Origin: Mucilaginibacter cryoferens
GTDB taxonomy: Bacteria > Bacteroidota > Bacteroidia > Sphingobacteriales > Sphingobacteriaceae
Assembly (NCBI RefSeq): GCF_014205845.1
Contig: NZ_JACHCR010000004.1
Span: 1 to 64,000, forward strand
DNA: 64,000 nucleotides
Reading direction: 5' to 3'
This document shows, one piece after another, positions 1-9,054 of this stretch. The notes under the pieces are model-generated. The model worked only from the letters and a program-made list of their open reading frames with translations. It had not been told where the DNA came from and searched no databases. Numbering within the stretch: the stretch's first letter is position 1; the number at the start of each line of letters is the position of its first letter. The position numbers and the translations under genes were made by a program.

Positions 1-133
1 ACAGACCATGATCTTTCTCTTTACCCTTTTCTTCTGATTTAAAATTATTCCTTATTTATCTCTTTTCACAATCTCCCACAAACATAGGATGACAAGGCTT
101 CTTTTTAAATACGTTATGCTCAACTTATTTTAA

Positions 134-1432
134 TTACCTCTCCAGCTTAGCTACCCTTGTAGGTGTATCCACACCGGCAACAATACTGCGCGAACTTAAT
201 GCTATGGCTCTTATAGTTAGGGTGATGTTGTTTACATCAAGGGTGCTCAGTTCGTCTTTTACGGTATGATAATACTTATCAATATCTATCTGGTCTGTTG
301 ATATGGTATGCGCCGGAACGCCCACCCTGGCCAATGATGCGTTATCGCTGCGGTAAAACAAGTCCTGTTGGGGATATGGATCGGGGTAAAACTTAAAGCT
401 TGTTCCTTCCAGGTTTTTTTGCAGGATCTTGCCAAAATCAGACCTCTCGTACCCGGTAATAAAGGCCGAATTGGTGCCAAATTTTGAGGCCTTGCCAATC
501 ATTTCTATATTGAACATGGCAACTATCTTATATGGCTGCACTTGGGTAGCAAAATACTGTGAGCCAAACTCGCCAATTTCTTCGGCACAAAATGCCACAA
601 AAATAATGGTGCGGGCGTTGTTATGTAGCTTTTTATAATACTTAGCCAGCGAAATAACCGCTGTGGTGCCCGATGCATCATCGTCGGCGCCGTTGGCAAT
701 ACTATCGCCTTCCATTGGTTTTAATATTCCCAGGTGATCGTAATGCCCGCCGAAGATCACATACTCATCGGGTTTGGTTTTACCCGGTATCATACCTGCA
801 ATATTGAACAGCGGCGGTTCTTCTACCTTATTTTCGTAGCTTACTTCAAACGATGTTACCTGATCAAATTTGCCCAATACAATGGTAATGGGCTGCAATG
901 TTTTGCCTTTAAAAGCCACACTGCCTTTTAGCTTCGAATCGCGTATGCGGGTAAAGGAGTCATTAAACTTAGGGTCGATGAGCAGCAGTGTTTTTTTGCC
1001 GCTGCGTGTTGCTTTACCGTATTCCTGCCTGAAATTTTCATCGGCAGTTATTTGTACAACCTGTACGTCGGGGTCGGTTTTCCAGTTAAATGCTTCACTG
1101 CCCGATGCGAAAATGCTATCGGCCGGTAAGTTTTTGCCATTAATGCTTACCGTTAGCTTACCGGTTGTGGTGCGCACCATGGTAAAATTCTGGCGAAAGC
1201 TTGCATTGCCTGTTAAAGGCACCAGGCCTATTTTTTTGTATTCGCTTTCTATAAACCTGGCGGCTTTCTCAATCCCGGGCGTAAAAGTGGCCCGGCCCTG
1301 CATATCATCTGCCGAGAGCGTTTTAATAATACGTTCTACATTTTTTTGTTTAATAAGCTTATCTACATTTTGGGCAAAAGCGCACGCTGTAACGCTTAAT
1401 AAGGCTGTAATTACTATAAATATCTTCTTCAT
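134..1432 (-). CDS. M28 family zinc aminopeptidase, exported
   Basis: This 432-residue protein has a Sec signal peptide at residues 1-21 ending in AFAQ. A PA-like insert is likely around 90-215, followed by an M28 catalytic core. The zinc-binding elements visible are GGHYDHLG (228-235), GADDDASGT (248-256), CAEEIGEFGS (282-291, with the EE base and ligand pair), NIEMIG (308-313) and a late AHTISTD. The fourth element has Glu where many M28 enzymes have Asp, a conservative ligand change. It probably hydrolyses N-terminal residues from peptides in the periplasm or outside the cell. Its start lies 4 nt after the stop of the M61 gene on the same strand, so the two are probably one operon of exported peptidases. 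The family call is firm; the substrate is unknown. Confidence 0.93.
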   Translation of the reverse strand: MKKIFIVITALLSVTACAFAQNVDKLIKQKNVERIIKTLSADDMQGRATFTPGIEKAARFIESEYKKIGLVPLTGNASFRQNFTMVRTTTGKLTVSINGKNLPADSIFASGSEAFNWKTDPDVQVVQITADENFRQEYGKATRSGKKTLLLIDPKFNDSFTRIRDSKLKGSVAFKGKTLQPITIVLGKFDQVTSFEVSYENKVEEPPLFNIAGMIPGKTKPDEYVIFGGHYDHLGILKPMEGDSIANGADDDASGTTAVISLAKYYKKLHNNARTIIFVAFCAEEIGEFGSQYFATQVQPYKIVAMFNIEMIGKASKFGTNSAFITGYERSDFGKILQKNLEGTSFKFYPDPYPQQDLFYRSDNASLARVGVPAHTISTDQIDIDKYYHTVKDELSTLDVNNITLTIRAIALSSRSIVAGVDTPTRVAKLER

Positions 1433-1436
1433 AAAC

Positions 1437-3311
1437 CTATTTTACTTTAGATTGTAACCAATTGTTACGGAAAGCTTCCTGCTCTTTGCTAAGCTGCTTG
1501 CCCGCTTTTTCGAAAGTTACCACTTCATAAAACGGACTTTCTTCTAACACAATGCTTGTTTCGTGGTTGCCGGTTCGGTTTTTATAGCTTACGGTAAGTT
1601 TATCGCCCGGTTTTTTGTCGGTTAGTTGGTCGTCAAAACCTTTTTGATCCTTAATATCGGTACCATTAACTTTTAAAATAATATCACCCGCGTCGAGTCC
1701 TGCCTTATAAACCGGGCTGCCAATAATGGTGCTCGATAAAATAGGCAAGCCCTCGGCATTGGCCGCACGCGGCTGCCCCGCCCGACCGCGCCCGGCGGTT
1801 GTTGCCAATGAGCCCGCCCAGCCTTTGCCCGGTGCTGCTTTGCGCAATTCCAGACCTGCTTTTGCCAGTAGTTCCTGGTAGTTATTTTTGTCGATACCGT
1901 TGATATACTTTTTGAAAAACTCGGCCGCAAATTTAGGGTTGTTGGTTACTTTGCCCAGGTCGCTTTGCAAATCTGGTACGGTATAGGGTTTCATTACCTT
2001 GCCCCGGTTTATCCAAACCTGGTGCATATAATCGTCAAGGGTGAGGTTAAAATCGCTGCGCAGGCGTAAATCAAGCGCAAGGGCAATAGCGCCACCGTAA
2101 GTGTAGTAGCTGGTAAAGTCGTTGGCGTTGTTATTGGGGTCGATAGATACACCCGCATCGGCAAATACCGAGTAACGGCTCATTTGCGTGGCCGGATATT
2201 TTGCAGCAGCAGGTGTGTTTAATACCTGGTTAACCAGGCCTGCTATAGTGCCGGTATAGTCGTCGAGGTCAACAAAGCCTGATCGCACCAATAGCAACTC
2301 GCCGTAATATTGGGTAAAGCCTTCTGCAAACCAAAGCTCGCTGCTCATGTTGGCATGCTCAAAATTAAACGGCTCCAATGATTTTGGACGGATGCGTTTT
2401 ACATTCCAGCTGTGGAAGTACTCATGCGCGTAAACGCCTAAAAGTCGTTTCTCCAAACCCTCTACCTTAGGGGCGGGGATGGTGATACAAGTAGAGTTGC
2501 GGTGCTCCATGCCATCGCCAGATGTAGTTGGGTATATATCGCTTATAAAGGTATACTCGCCATAATCATAAGCAGGCAGTTCGCCAAAAACGGCTTTTTC
2601 TTCCAGTACCATACGGGCAACCATTTTGCCAAAATTATCTATCACCTGCTGGTTGTCGTCAGAGTGAACGGTAAGGTTTATTTTTTCTTTCTTATTGTCG
2701 GTGTTTACTACATCCCAGCTGCTTACTTTATGATCTGATAATTCGGTAGGCGAATCCATCATGTATTGCAGGTTTGGGGCGGTGTAAACATTTGCGCCCA
2801 GGTGTTTCAGCTGGGTGGCAATGTGCCATCCGTATTTATCAAGGTCGTTAAACTCAAAGGTTAGCGGCCGGTTATCCTGGCCAACTACCCACATAAAGGT
2901 GGCCGGCATATTAAGGTGGGCGTGGCTGGGATCGATGCTGGTATAGGTGCCATCTGTCCAGTTGCCAAAAAGGGTGTAGCTTATTTTTACAGCAGCCGGA
3001 TGTTCGGCTATTGAAAACACATCGCCTTCTACCTGTTTAAGTTCAAGCGGTTTGTCGTTTACATCGGTTGCAGTTACATTGTAAATATTTTTACCAAACT
3101 CGTGCGTGGCATAGCGCCCGGCTGATGAACGGCTCATGCGTACCACCAATGGCCCGGTTGGTGCCTGCGGAATAGTTATGGTAATCTGGGCTTCGTGGTG
3201 CGCCGCGTTTGGGAACGATATGGCATAATAAATAGCTTTGGGTGCATCTTGCTGCGCTACAGCAACAGACGCAAGCAAGGTAGCAAATGCGAGTAAAAAT
3301 GATCTTTTCAT
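1437..3311 (-). CDS. M61 family metallopeptidase (glycyl aminopeptidase type) with PDZ domain
   Basis: The 624-residue protein has a signal peptide at 1-20 (ASVAVAQ), an all-beta N-terminal domain to about 200, then the catalytic region. The gluzincin motif HEYFH is at 296-300 and the third ligand is in WFAEGFTQYY (Glu330). A C-terminal PDZ domain at about 525-605 is recognisable from the motif PVYKAGLDAGDIIL and probably helps bind peptide C-termini. A short Gly/Arg-rich stretch precedes the PDZ domain. M61 enzymes remove N-terminal Gly or Ala, and the signal places this one outside the cytoplasm. It is the first gene of a two-gene unit with the M28 peptidase. The length is normal for the family. 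Confidence 0.93.
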   Translation of the reverse strand: MKRSFLLAFATLLASVAVAQQDAPKAIYYAISFPNAAHHEAQITITIPQAPTGPLVVRMSRSSAGRYATHEFGKNIYNVTATDVNDKPLELKQVEGDVFSIAEHPAAVKISYTLFGNWTDGTYTSIDPSHAHLNMPATFMWVVGQDNRPLTFEFNDLDKYGWHIATQLKHLGANVYTAPNLQYMMDSPTELSDHKVSSWDVVNTDNKKEKINLTVHSDDNQQVIDNFGKMVARMVLEEKAVFGELPAYDYGEYTFISDIYPTTSGDGMEHRNSTCITIPAPKVEGLEKRLLGVYAHEYFHSWNVKRIRPKSLEPFNFEHANMSSELWFAEGFTQYYGELLLVRSGFVDLDDYTGTIAGLVNQVLNTPAAAKYPATQMSRYSVFADAGVSIDPNNNANDFTSYYTYGGAIALALDLRLRSDFNLTLDDYMHQVWINRGKVMKPYTVPDLQSDLGKVTNNPKFAAEFFKKYINGIDKNNYQELLAKAGLELRKAAPGKGWAGSLATTAGRGRAGQPRAANAEGLPILSSTIIGSPVYKAGLDAGDIILKVNGTDIKDQKGFDDQLTDKKPGDKLTVSYKNRTGNHETSIVLEESPFYEVVTFEKAGKQLSKEQEAFRNNWLQSKVK

Positions 3312-3372
3312 GTAATCTGATTATCAGGGCTCAAAATACAACTAATCGGGCAATTGTATTATATCAATATTA

Positions 3373-3720
3373 TTACAGGGGGGAGGAGAGAACGAGTAAA
3401 ACTTTCTGCTTTAGTAATGGAAGGTCATTGATAATTACTTGCCAAATAAGGTCAAAATCTACACCAAAATATTCATGAACAAGTATGTGTCTCATTCCTA
3501 TGATTTGCTTCCACTCTATGCTGGTAAACAAAGCCTTAGTTTCGGGAGTAATATAATTTGCAGCCTCTCCAATTATTTCAATTTGCTTTATGCACGCGAA
3601 TCGCATCATTGAATTAGCTAAAAATACTTGAATATCTGTGTTTAAGGTATAGTTATTAATCTCGTTAATAGCATCTACAATGTGAAGCAGTCTTTGGAGA
3701 TCCCCCGTTTTACCTTTCAT
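3373..3720 (-). CDS. hepT: HepT-like ribonuclease toxin (DUF86)
   Basis: A 115-residue all-alpha protein of the HepT/DUF86 family. The HEPN RNase motif RX4HXY is intact as RHILVHEY near residue 85, followed by FGVDFDLIWQVI, which is typical of the family. HepT proteins are HEPN-fold RNases inhibited by a partner minimal nucleotidyltransferase that adds AMP to the Tyr of this motif. That partner gene lies immediately upstream, and the two overlap by 11 nt, as expected for a co-translated toxin-antitoxin pair. Target RNA is unknown. The intact catalytic motif argues for an active toxin. Confidence 0.9.
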   Translation of the reverse strand: MKGKTGDLQRLLHIVDAINEINNYTLNTDIQVFLANSMMRFACIKQIEIIGEAANYITPETKALFTSIEWKQIIGMRHILVHEYFGVDFDLIWQVIINDLPLLKQKVLLVLSSPL

Positions 3721-4003
3721 ATATCAGTATCTTATCTTTTTCAATGAAAGGGGAAAGATGTTTTGAAATAGCCCTTGAAGATATAAGATCTACTTTTTTG
3801 TGAAGCCTTTCCTGGATGTCAGATTGCATAGTCACAAAGCCCAGGCCAATGTGCTTTGAATAATCCAGATCTACTAAAATGTCAACGTCACTTTCGGCGG
3901 TTGCATCATCGCGAGAATACGAGCCAAATAGATAAGCCTTTATTACCGGTTGGCCGGAAAAGTAATCCTTTAAGTGCTGTATATCAGTGGCTGAAAGCTG
4001 CAT
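3710..4003 (-). CDS. mntA: MntA-like minimal nucleotidyltransferase antitoxin
   Basis: A 97-residue protein with the polymerase-beta nucleotidyltransferase signature GSX10DXD, seen as GSYSRDDATAESDVD followed by ILVDLD. It has no extra substrate domain, as in MntA antitoxins that AMPylate HepT. An in-frame ATG 30 nt further upstream exists (position 4033), but the extra residues (MECVYYICNI) do not resemble the family, so the start MQLSATDIQ at 4003 is preferred. It is first in the mntA-hepT pair and overlaps hepT. The pair sits alone between exported hydrolase genes, which suggests lateral acquisition. Confidence 0.88.
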   Translation of the reverse strand: MQLSATDIQHLKDYFSGQPVIKAYLFGSYSRDDATAESDVDILVDLDYSKHIGLGFVTMQSDIQERLHKKVDLISSRAISKHLSPFIEKDKILIYER

Positions 4004-4123
4004 TATATTGCAAATATAATAAACGCATTCCATAACATCCTACAGGCCAATAATCCCATTTAAAATGGTATTAACAAAATACCGGGCTAATTATCCGTAC
4101 CTTTAAAGAAATTCCTCAATCCC

Positions 4124-4405
4124 ATGATCCTTTTTTCAAGAAGAAACTTACACTATACCGATTACAAATGGACCGCGTATACTCAAAACGATCCACGGGT
4201 AGCCGGTAAACCGGATGCAACACCGTTTACAAAGGATGAGGGCAATGAAATGGTTTACCTGATAAACAAGCTGATGATATTATGGGATTATCGTTTTGCC
4301 AATACGGGTAATAAAATGGAAAAACTGATTCATGATAAACTCCCTCCGGAGATAAATACCCAGGAAGATATACAAAGCTGGCTTAAAACAAATTTGAAGT
4401 TCTAA
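4124..4405 (+). CDS. Small hypothetical protein, 93 aa
   Basis: A 93-residue soluble protein with no signal peptide or membrane segment. It starts MILFSRRNLHYTDY and is rich in charged and aromatic residues, with a probable helical middle (NEMVYLINKLMILWDY) and a C-terminal amphipathic helix. I do not recognise a domain. It is divergent from mntA-hepT, lies 120 nt from mntA, and ends 6 nt before the first arm of an intergenic inverted repeat. Codon use looks like its neighbours, so it is probably a real gene. The function is unknown. Confidence 0.6.
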   Translation: MILFSRRNLHYTDYKWTAYTQNDPRVAGKPDATPFTKDEGNEMVYLINKLMILWDYRFANTGNKMEKLIHDKLPPEINTQEDIQSWLKTNLKF

Positions 4406-4411
4406 GCCCCA

Positions 4412-4500
4412 AAGCCCCCTCTAAATCTCCCCGGCAGGGGAGACTTAGACTTTACTGTTTTTTAAAGTCCTCCCTACCGGGGAGGATTTAGGAGGGGCTT
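4412..4500. repeat. Paired inverted repeat, MITE-like (copy A)
   Basis: Two arms of about 35 nt, 4412-4446 and 4464-4500, are imperfect reverse complements of each other. Each arm also holds its own hairpin (CTCCCC/GGGGAG, and CCTCCC/GGGGAGG). The spacer is 17 nt. The right arm ends on the first base of the stop codon of the next gene. It could act as a bidirectional terminator between these convergent genes. The same architecture recurs at 23712-24264, 48522-48659 and 55533-55624. Confidence 0.85.
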
Positions 4501-6029
4501 CACTCCTTCTTAAAATCATACGGATTACGCTCCACAAAATCGGCTACCTTAACCCTTACGCCCGTAACTTTTCCGTTTTGAACTGAAAACGGAAATATAG
4601 CTTTACCAAACGTTGGATCTGAAAATGTAACGTAAAAGCGGTTTCCACCTAATGGCTGCAGTTTGGCAAACATTTTAGGGTGATGCTCAAAGCGCATTTC
4701 CAGATCATTGTTTTCGCCCTGGGTTACAGTTACTGTGCCATACAGGCTGTTGGTGTATTTACCCATATAGCCATCAACGGGCAGGGCAGGGCGCGGGTTT
4801 AATAATACCGAGTCGCGCAGTTTTTTATCGGTTGCCTGATCGGCAGTTGCCTGGGCCCTAAAATTGGCTAAATAAGTATCGCTGTAATTGCGGTATCCCT
4901 GGCCAAAATAGGCATCCAGTATTTCCCAGCGCAGGGCTTCAAAAAACTCATTTTGATCGGTATTGGTAAGTATAACAATACCCAGGTTATCCTGCTGCGA
5001 TAAGGTTACCGATGATAGATAGCCGTTTACCCCACCATCGTGCATTACCAGCCTGTGGCCCGAGTAATCCTGTATAAACCAGCCGAGGCCGTAAAGTTCA
5101 AAATTATTTTCGCCGTTTAAATGGTGGACGCTGCCCACAATATCCTGCGGCTGCCTGGTTGCCTGTATTGCTGCTGCCGGTATCACCTGCCGGTTGCCAA
5201 CCTTGCCGTCGTTAAGTAAAGCCAGTACCCATTTACTCATATCGCTCACGGTTGAGCTGATAGCCCCGGCGGGTGCCAGCCCATCAATCTGGCAATATGG
5301 TATGGCGGTTAAGCGACCATCATTTAAGGTGTGGGGTACGGTACGATTTAATGCTTTGGGCATATCGGCGGTTAGGGCCAGCGTATTTGTCATGCCCAGC
5401 GGCGCAAAAATGGTTTCTTTAAGATATACTTCCCATGGCTTACCGGTTACCTTAGGGATAATTTGCCCGGCCGTTAAAAATGCCGCGTTGGTATAACCCC
5501 ATTTGGTACGGAAAGGGTAGGGGGCTTTAATTTGCCCCAGTTTTTGAATTACATCCTCGCGGGTAAGGTTGGTATTGTAAAAAGTAAAGTCGCCCTGGAA
5601 GGTTTGCAGGCCCAGGCGGTGGCAAAGCAGGTCGCGTACAATGGCCTGTTCACCGGCCAGCTTATTCTCCAACTTAAACTCGGGAATATATTTGGTTACT
5701 TTATCATCTAATGAAAGTTTACCATTGGCTTGCAGCATAGCAAGGGCGGTGGCGGTAAAGGCTTTGGTATTGCTGCCTATCATAAACAGGGTGTTAACAT
5801 CTACCAGGTTTGGCAGGCCAAGCTCCTTAATGCCGTAGCCTTTCATTAATACTACCTTATTATCTTTAACAATACAAACCGCTACTCCCGGGATGCGCCA
5901 GTTGGTAAGGGCGCGGCTTATATACAGGTCTAGGCTGTCTTTTATAAACTTGCTTCTATCGGCGTGTTGTGCCTGAGAAACAGATACTAACGATAGGGAA
6001 AGAGCGATAAGTAGAAGTATTTTTTTCAT
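4500..6029 (-). CDS. Serine hydrolase, class C beta-lactamase fold, with C-terminal beta domain
   Basis: A 509-residue exported protein with signal peptide MKKILLLIALSLSLVSVSQA (1-20). The catalytic motifs of the beta-lactamase class C / esterase fold are present: SXXK as SNTK (86-89), YXN as YTN (179-181) and HXG-like HDG (330-332). Residues from about 395 on form a DUF3471-like lipocalin-type beta domain often found in Bacteroidota members. Such proteins are usually D-amino peptidases or esterases, and beta-lactam resistance cannot be inferred. It is similar in layout to the protein at 9631-11121, from which it is separated by the S9 peptidase and a toxin-antitoxin pair. Confidence 0.9.
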   Translation of the reverse strand: MKKILLLIALSLSLVSVSQAQHADRSKFIKDSLDLYISRALTNWRIPGVAVCIVKDNKVVLMKGYGIKELGLPNLVDVNTLFMIGSNTKAFTATALAMLQANGKLSLDDKVTKYIPEFKLENKLAGEQAIVRDLLCHRLGLQTFQGDFTFYNTNLTREDVIQKLGQIKAPYPFRTKWGYTNAAFLTAGQIIPKVTGKPWEVYLKETIFAPLGMTNTLALTADMPKALNRTVPHTLNDGRLTAIPYCQIDGLAPAGAISSTVSDMSKWVLALLNDGKVGNRQVIPAAAIQATRQPQDIVGSVHHLNGENNFELYGLGWFIQDYSGHRLVMHDGGVNGYLSSVTLSQQDNLGIVILTNTDQNEFFEALRWEILDAYFGQGYRNYSDTYLANFRAQATADQATDKKLRDSVLLNPRPALPVDGYMGKYTNSLYGTVTVTQGENNDLEMRFEHHPKMFAKLQPLGGNRFYVTFSDPTFGKAIFPFSVQNGKVTGVRVKVADFVERNPYDFKKE

Positions 6030-6134
6030 TACACAGGTTTTATACTTGGCTAATGTGCTAATTTAACGCAAAATTTACGTTGGCATTGCTTATTTATGTA
6101 ACAATGCCACATTCATTATTCAAAATATAATTAT

Positions 6135-8318
6135 ATGAAATTTTACCGTTCAGGCTGGTCATTCCTGTTGATTGTTTTGTTCATTTTGAGCCATAATATG
6201 GCTAAAGCCCAGCATGCACCTACGCATTGGGCAAACGATGGCTATCAGTACTATAAAATAACAGATGGCCAAATTACCGTTTACGATACCCGCGACAGCA
6301 GCAAAAAAACAGTTTGGATAAACAGCGCTATGCTTACGCCCCAAGGCAAAACTCGTATTGCCGTAAAAAGGTTTACTATATCTGAGGACGGCAAAAAAGT
6401 ATTGATAAACACCAATACCCAAAAAGTATGGCGTTATGATACTCGCGGCGATTACTGGGTGTTTGATGTCGGTACTCAAAAGCTATGGCAATTGGGTAAA
6501 AACCTGCCGGCTTCATCTTTAATGTTTGCCAAACTATCGCCAGATGGCACCAAGGCCGCTTACGTAAGCGGGCACAATATTTATGTGGAGGATTTAGCCG
6601 GTGGCGATGTTAAACAATTAACTACCGATGGCAGCACCCATGTTATTAACGGAACGTTTGATTGGGCCTACGAAGAAGAATTTGGCTGCCGCGATGGATT
6701 TCGCTGGTCGCCGGATAGCCGTAATATAGCTTACTGGAAGATTGACGCTACAAAGATCAAAAGCTATTATATGCTTAATACAACAGATTCTATCTACCCT
6801 TTTGTGGTGCCGGTAGAATATCCTGTTGCGGGTGAAGACCCAAGCTCGGCAAAAATTGGCGTGGTAGATGTAAGTACCGCCGTTACCAAATGGATAGATA
6901 TTCCGGGCGATAATGTGCAGCACTACATCCCCCGCATGGAGTGGACCTTAAGCTCAAACGAGATCATTCTGGAGCAATTGAACCGTGCCCAAACCGAGAG
7001 TAGGGTATTTATAGGCAATATATCAAACGGAACAACCCGCATCATTCGCGAAGAAAAAAGCGATTCGTGGATTGACGGCAAAGAGCGTTGGAACAATGGC
7101 GACCCAATTGGCTGGGAGTGGATTAACAAAGGTAAAGATTTTTTATGGGTGAGTGAAAAAGATGGCTGGAAACACATTTACCGTGTAAGCAGGGAGGGCA
7201 AAGAAACCCTGATAACCAAAGGCAATTATGATGTAATAACCGTAAGTCTTATTGACGAGGCCGGAGGCTATATTTATTTTATGGCTTCGCCGGATAATGC
7301 AACGCAAAAGTATTTGTACCGCATTAAACTGGCCGGTGGTAAAGCCGAGCGTATTTCGCCTGCCAATGAGCCCGGTACCCATGGTTATGATATTTCGCCC
7401 AATGGCAAAGTGGCGCTGCACAACTTCAGCAACAGTTATACCCCACCGGCAAGTGAGGTGGTAAGCCTGCCGGAGCATAAGCATATTGGTGGCAAAATAA
7501 TAGCCGTTAACCAAAATGCTAAAAACAAGCCCGAGTTTTTTAAAGTGAAAACTGTTGATGGTATTGAAATGGACGGCTGGATGATGAAGCCAACCAATTT
7601 CGACCCGACAAAGAAATACCCGGTTGTATTTATGGTTTATGGCGAACCAGCTGGCCAAACGGTTACCGATACCTGGGGTGCCGGTCGTAATGGTTTGTAT
7701 GTAGGCAGTATGGCCGATGACGGATACATCTACATGTCTGTTGAAGGTCGTGGCGCACCTGCGCCAAAAGGTACCGCATGGCGCAAGGCTATTTACAAAA
7801 ATATAGGTATCATCAACATTCGCGACCAGGCTATGGCCGCTAAAGAGATCATCAAATGGCCTTTTGTCGATTCGGCCCGTATTGCGGTGCATGGTTGGAG
7901 TGGTGGTGGTTCATCAACCTTAAACCTGATGTTCCAATACCCCGAGATTTACAAAACAGGTATTGCCGTGGCCGCCGTTGGCGACCAGTTAACGTACGAT
8001 AATATTTACCAGGAGCGTTACATGGGCGTACCGGTTAATGACGAAGGCCGTGCGGCATTCATCAAAGGATCGCCAATTACCTACGCTAAAAACCTGCGTG
8101 GCAACCTGCTGTACATTCACGGTACGGGGGATGATAACGTACACTACAAAAACGCCGAAGAACTGATCAACGTACTGGTAAAATACAACCGCCAGTTCGA
8201 GCTGATGTCGTACCCTAACCGTACGCATGGTATTTTTGAGGGCGAGGGAACGTCGTTACACCTGCACACATTATTTACCAAATACCTAAAGGAGCATTGC
8301 CCTCCGGGCGGCAGATAG
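6135..8318 (+). CDS. Prolyl oligopeptidase family S9 peptidase (dipeptidyl peptidase IV type)
   Basis: A 727-residue exported protein with an N-terminal signal ending near AKAQ (25), a beta-propeller DPP-IV N-terminal domain (about 60-470), then an alpha/beta-hydrolase domain. The triad is visible: Ser589 in HGWSGGGSS, Asp666/667 in GTGDDNVHY and His698 in RTHGIF. The paired-Glu motif in DWAYEEEFG, which binds the substrate amino terminus in DPP-IV, is present near 180. It should release X-Pro or X-Ala dipeptides in the periplasm. It is divergent from the serine hydrolase gene (105 nt apart) and is followed by a strong terminator. Confidence 0.93.
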   Translation: MKFYRSGWSFLLIVLFILSHNMAKAQHAPTHWANDGYQYYKITDGQITVYDTRDSSKKTVWINSAMLTPQGKTRIAVKRFTISEDGKKVLINTNTQKVWRYDTRGDYWVFDVGTQKLWQLGKNLPASSLMFAKLSPDGTKAAYVSGHNIYVEDLAGGDVKQLTTDGSTHVINGTFDWAYEEEFGCRDGFRWSPDSRNIAYWKIDATKIKSYYMLNTTDSIYPFVVPVEYPVAGEDPSSAKIGVVDVSTAVTKWIDIPGDNVQHYIPRMEWTLSSNEIILEQLNRAQTESRVFIGNISNGTTRIIREEKSDSWIDGKERWNNGDPIGWEWINKGKDFLWVSEKDGWKHIYRVSREGKETLITKGNYDVITVSLIDEAGGYIYFMASPDNATQKYLYRIKLAGGKAERISPANEPGTHGYDISPNGKVALHNFSNSYTPPASEVVSLPEHKHIGGKIIAVNQNAKNKPEFFKVKTVDGIEMDGWMMKPTNFDPTKKYPVVFMVYGEPAGQTVTDTWGAGRNGLYVGSMADDGYIYMSVEGRGAPAPKGTAWRKAIYKNIGIINIRDQAMAAKEIIKWPFVDSARIAVHGWSGGGSSTLNLMFQYPEIYKTGIAVAAVGDQLTYDNIYQERYMGVPVNDEGRAAFIKGSPITYAKNLRGNLLYIHGTGDDNVHYKNAEELINVLVKYNRQFELMSYPNRTHGIFEGEGTSLHLHTLFTKYLKEHCPPGGR

Positions 8319-8337
8319 GATTACTGGTTTGAGATTG

Positions 8338-8388
8338 AACACCGGATTAGAGGCATTAAATAATGCCATGATCCGGTGTTTTTATTTT
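8338..8388 (+). terminator. Intrinsic terminator after the S9 peptidase gene
   Basis: A two-part hairpin. The outer stem AACACCGGAT (8338-8347) pairs with ATCCGGTGTT (8371-8380), and inside it GGCATT/AATGCC form a second perfect stem. A T-rich tract follows. The convergent toxin gene ends at 8393, so it may serve both strands. Confidence 0.85.
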
Positions 8389-8392
8389 AAGG

Positions 8393-9052
8393 CTATTTGT
8401 TTAGACCGGCGCGGTTGGCTACTGCCTCTTCAATATCATCTTTAATGAACGCCCATTCTTTACCCTTTAAACAAATAGGGTCGAAATCATCATCGGCATT
8501 AATAAAGTTGGTGAAATTATCAATAATGAGTTGCTCATTATGAGTCCATTCAAAACGCTGCCTGTGCAGGTTTATCATTTGGTTAATGTTATATCGTTTT
8601 AAAAACTCATGCAGGTCCCAAAAATCCTTTTTTCTGCCGCCTCGTTGTACAATGTCTACTTTCATAGCTATGATCTCTTCTGCCGAGGCCATGCGTATGC
8701 CATCTTCTTTAATTTCTTGCTGAAAAAATGAGTCCATGGAATAATAAATATCCAATTTAATTACATGGTCTGCATCTGTTCCTGCGAGGTATGATTTGCG
8801 CATCCCTACATTATCTCCAAAGTTGCCGCTTGTATAAGGAAATGCATTTTTAAGAAAGGTTTCGATGGCATTAAAATCAACAGAACCATAAGGTGCGTCT
8901 GTAAAAAGATCTATATCTACAGACATCCTATGGCCAAGATACAGGCTTAGCGCCGTACCACCTACAAGCCTGAAATTCTTTAATTGTTCGGCCTGCATTA
9001 GTTTTATTAAACTCTCTTTTAGTAAACCTGTTACTGTATTCCAATAAAGCAT
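8393..9052 (-). CDS. AbiEii-type nucleotidyltransferase toxin
   Basis: A 219-residue protein of the nucleotidyltransferase AbiEii/AbiGii toxin family. The signature GGTALSLYLGHR followed by SVDIDLF is at about 32-51, where the GG and DXD motifs bind nucleotide and metal. The family motif AMKVDIVQRGGRKKDFWD follows near 130-147. Members transfer nucleotides to tRNA or protein and block growth unless balanced by an antitoxin. The upstream gene ends 2 nt from this start, so the two are co-transcribed. That partner carries an HTH and a DUF6922 domain, which is the usual Bacteroidota companion. The role may be phage defence by abortive infection, by family analogy only. Confidence 0.88.
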   Translation of the reverse strand: MLYWNTVTGLLKESLIKLMQAEQLKNFRLVGGTALSLYLGHRMSVDIDLFTDAPYGSVDFNAIETFLKNAFPYTSGNFGDNVGMRKSYLAGTDADHVIKLDIYYSMDSFFQQEIKEDGIRMASAEEIIAMKVDIVQRGGRKKDFWDLHEFLKRYNINQMINLHRQRFEWTHNEQLIIDNFTNFINADDDFDPICLKGKEWAFIKDDIEEAVANRAGLNK

Positions 9053-9054
9053 TG

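Noticed and set aside
870..1457. 195-codon plus-strand ORF opposite the M28 gene
   Set aside because: Antisense shadow; no domain, and the opposite strand carries an intact peptidase with all zinc motifs.
7143..7892. 249-codon minus-strand ORF inside the S9 peptidase gene
   Set aside because: Antisense shadow of a strongly supported gene; composition and codon use do not look like a protein from this genome.
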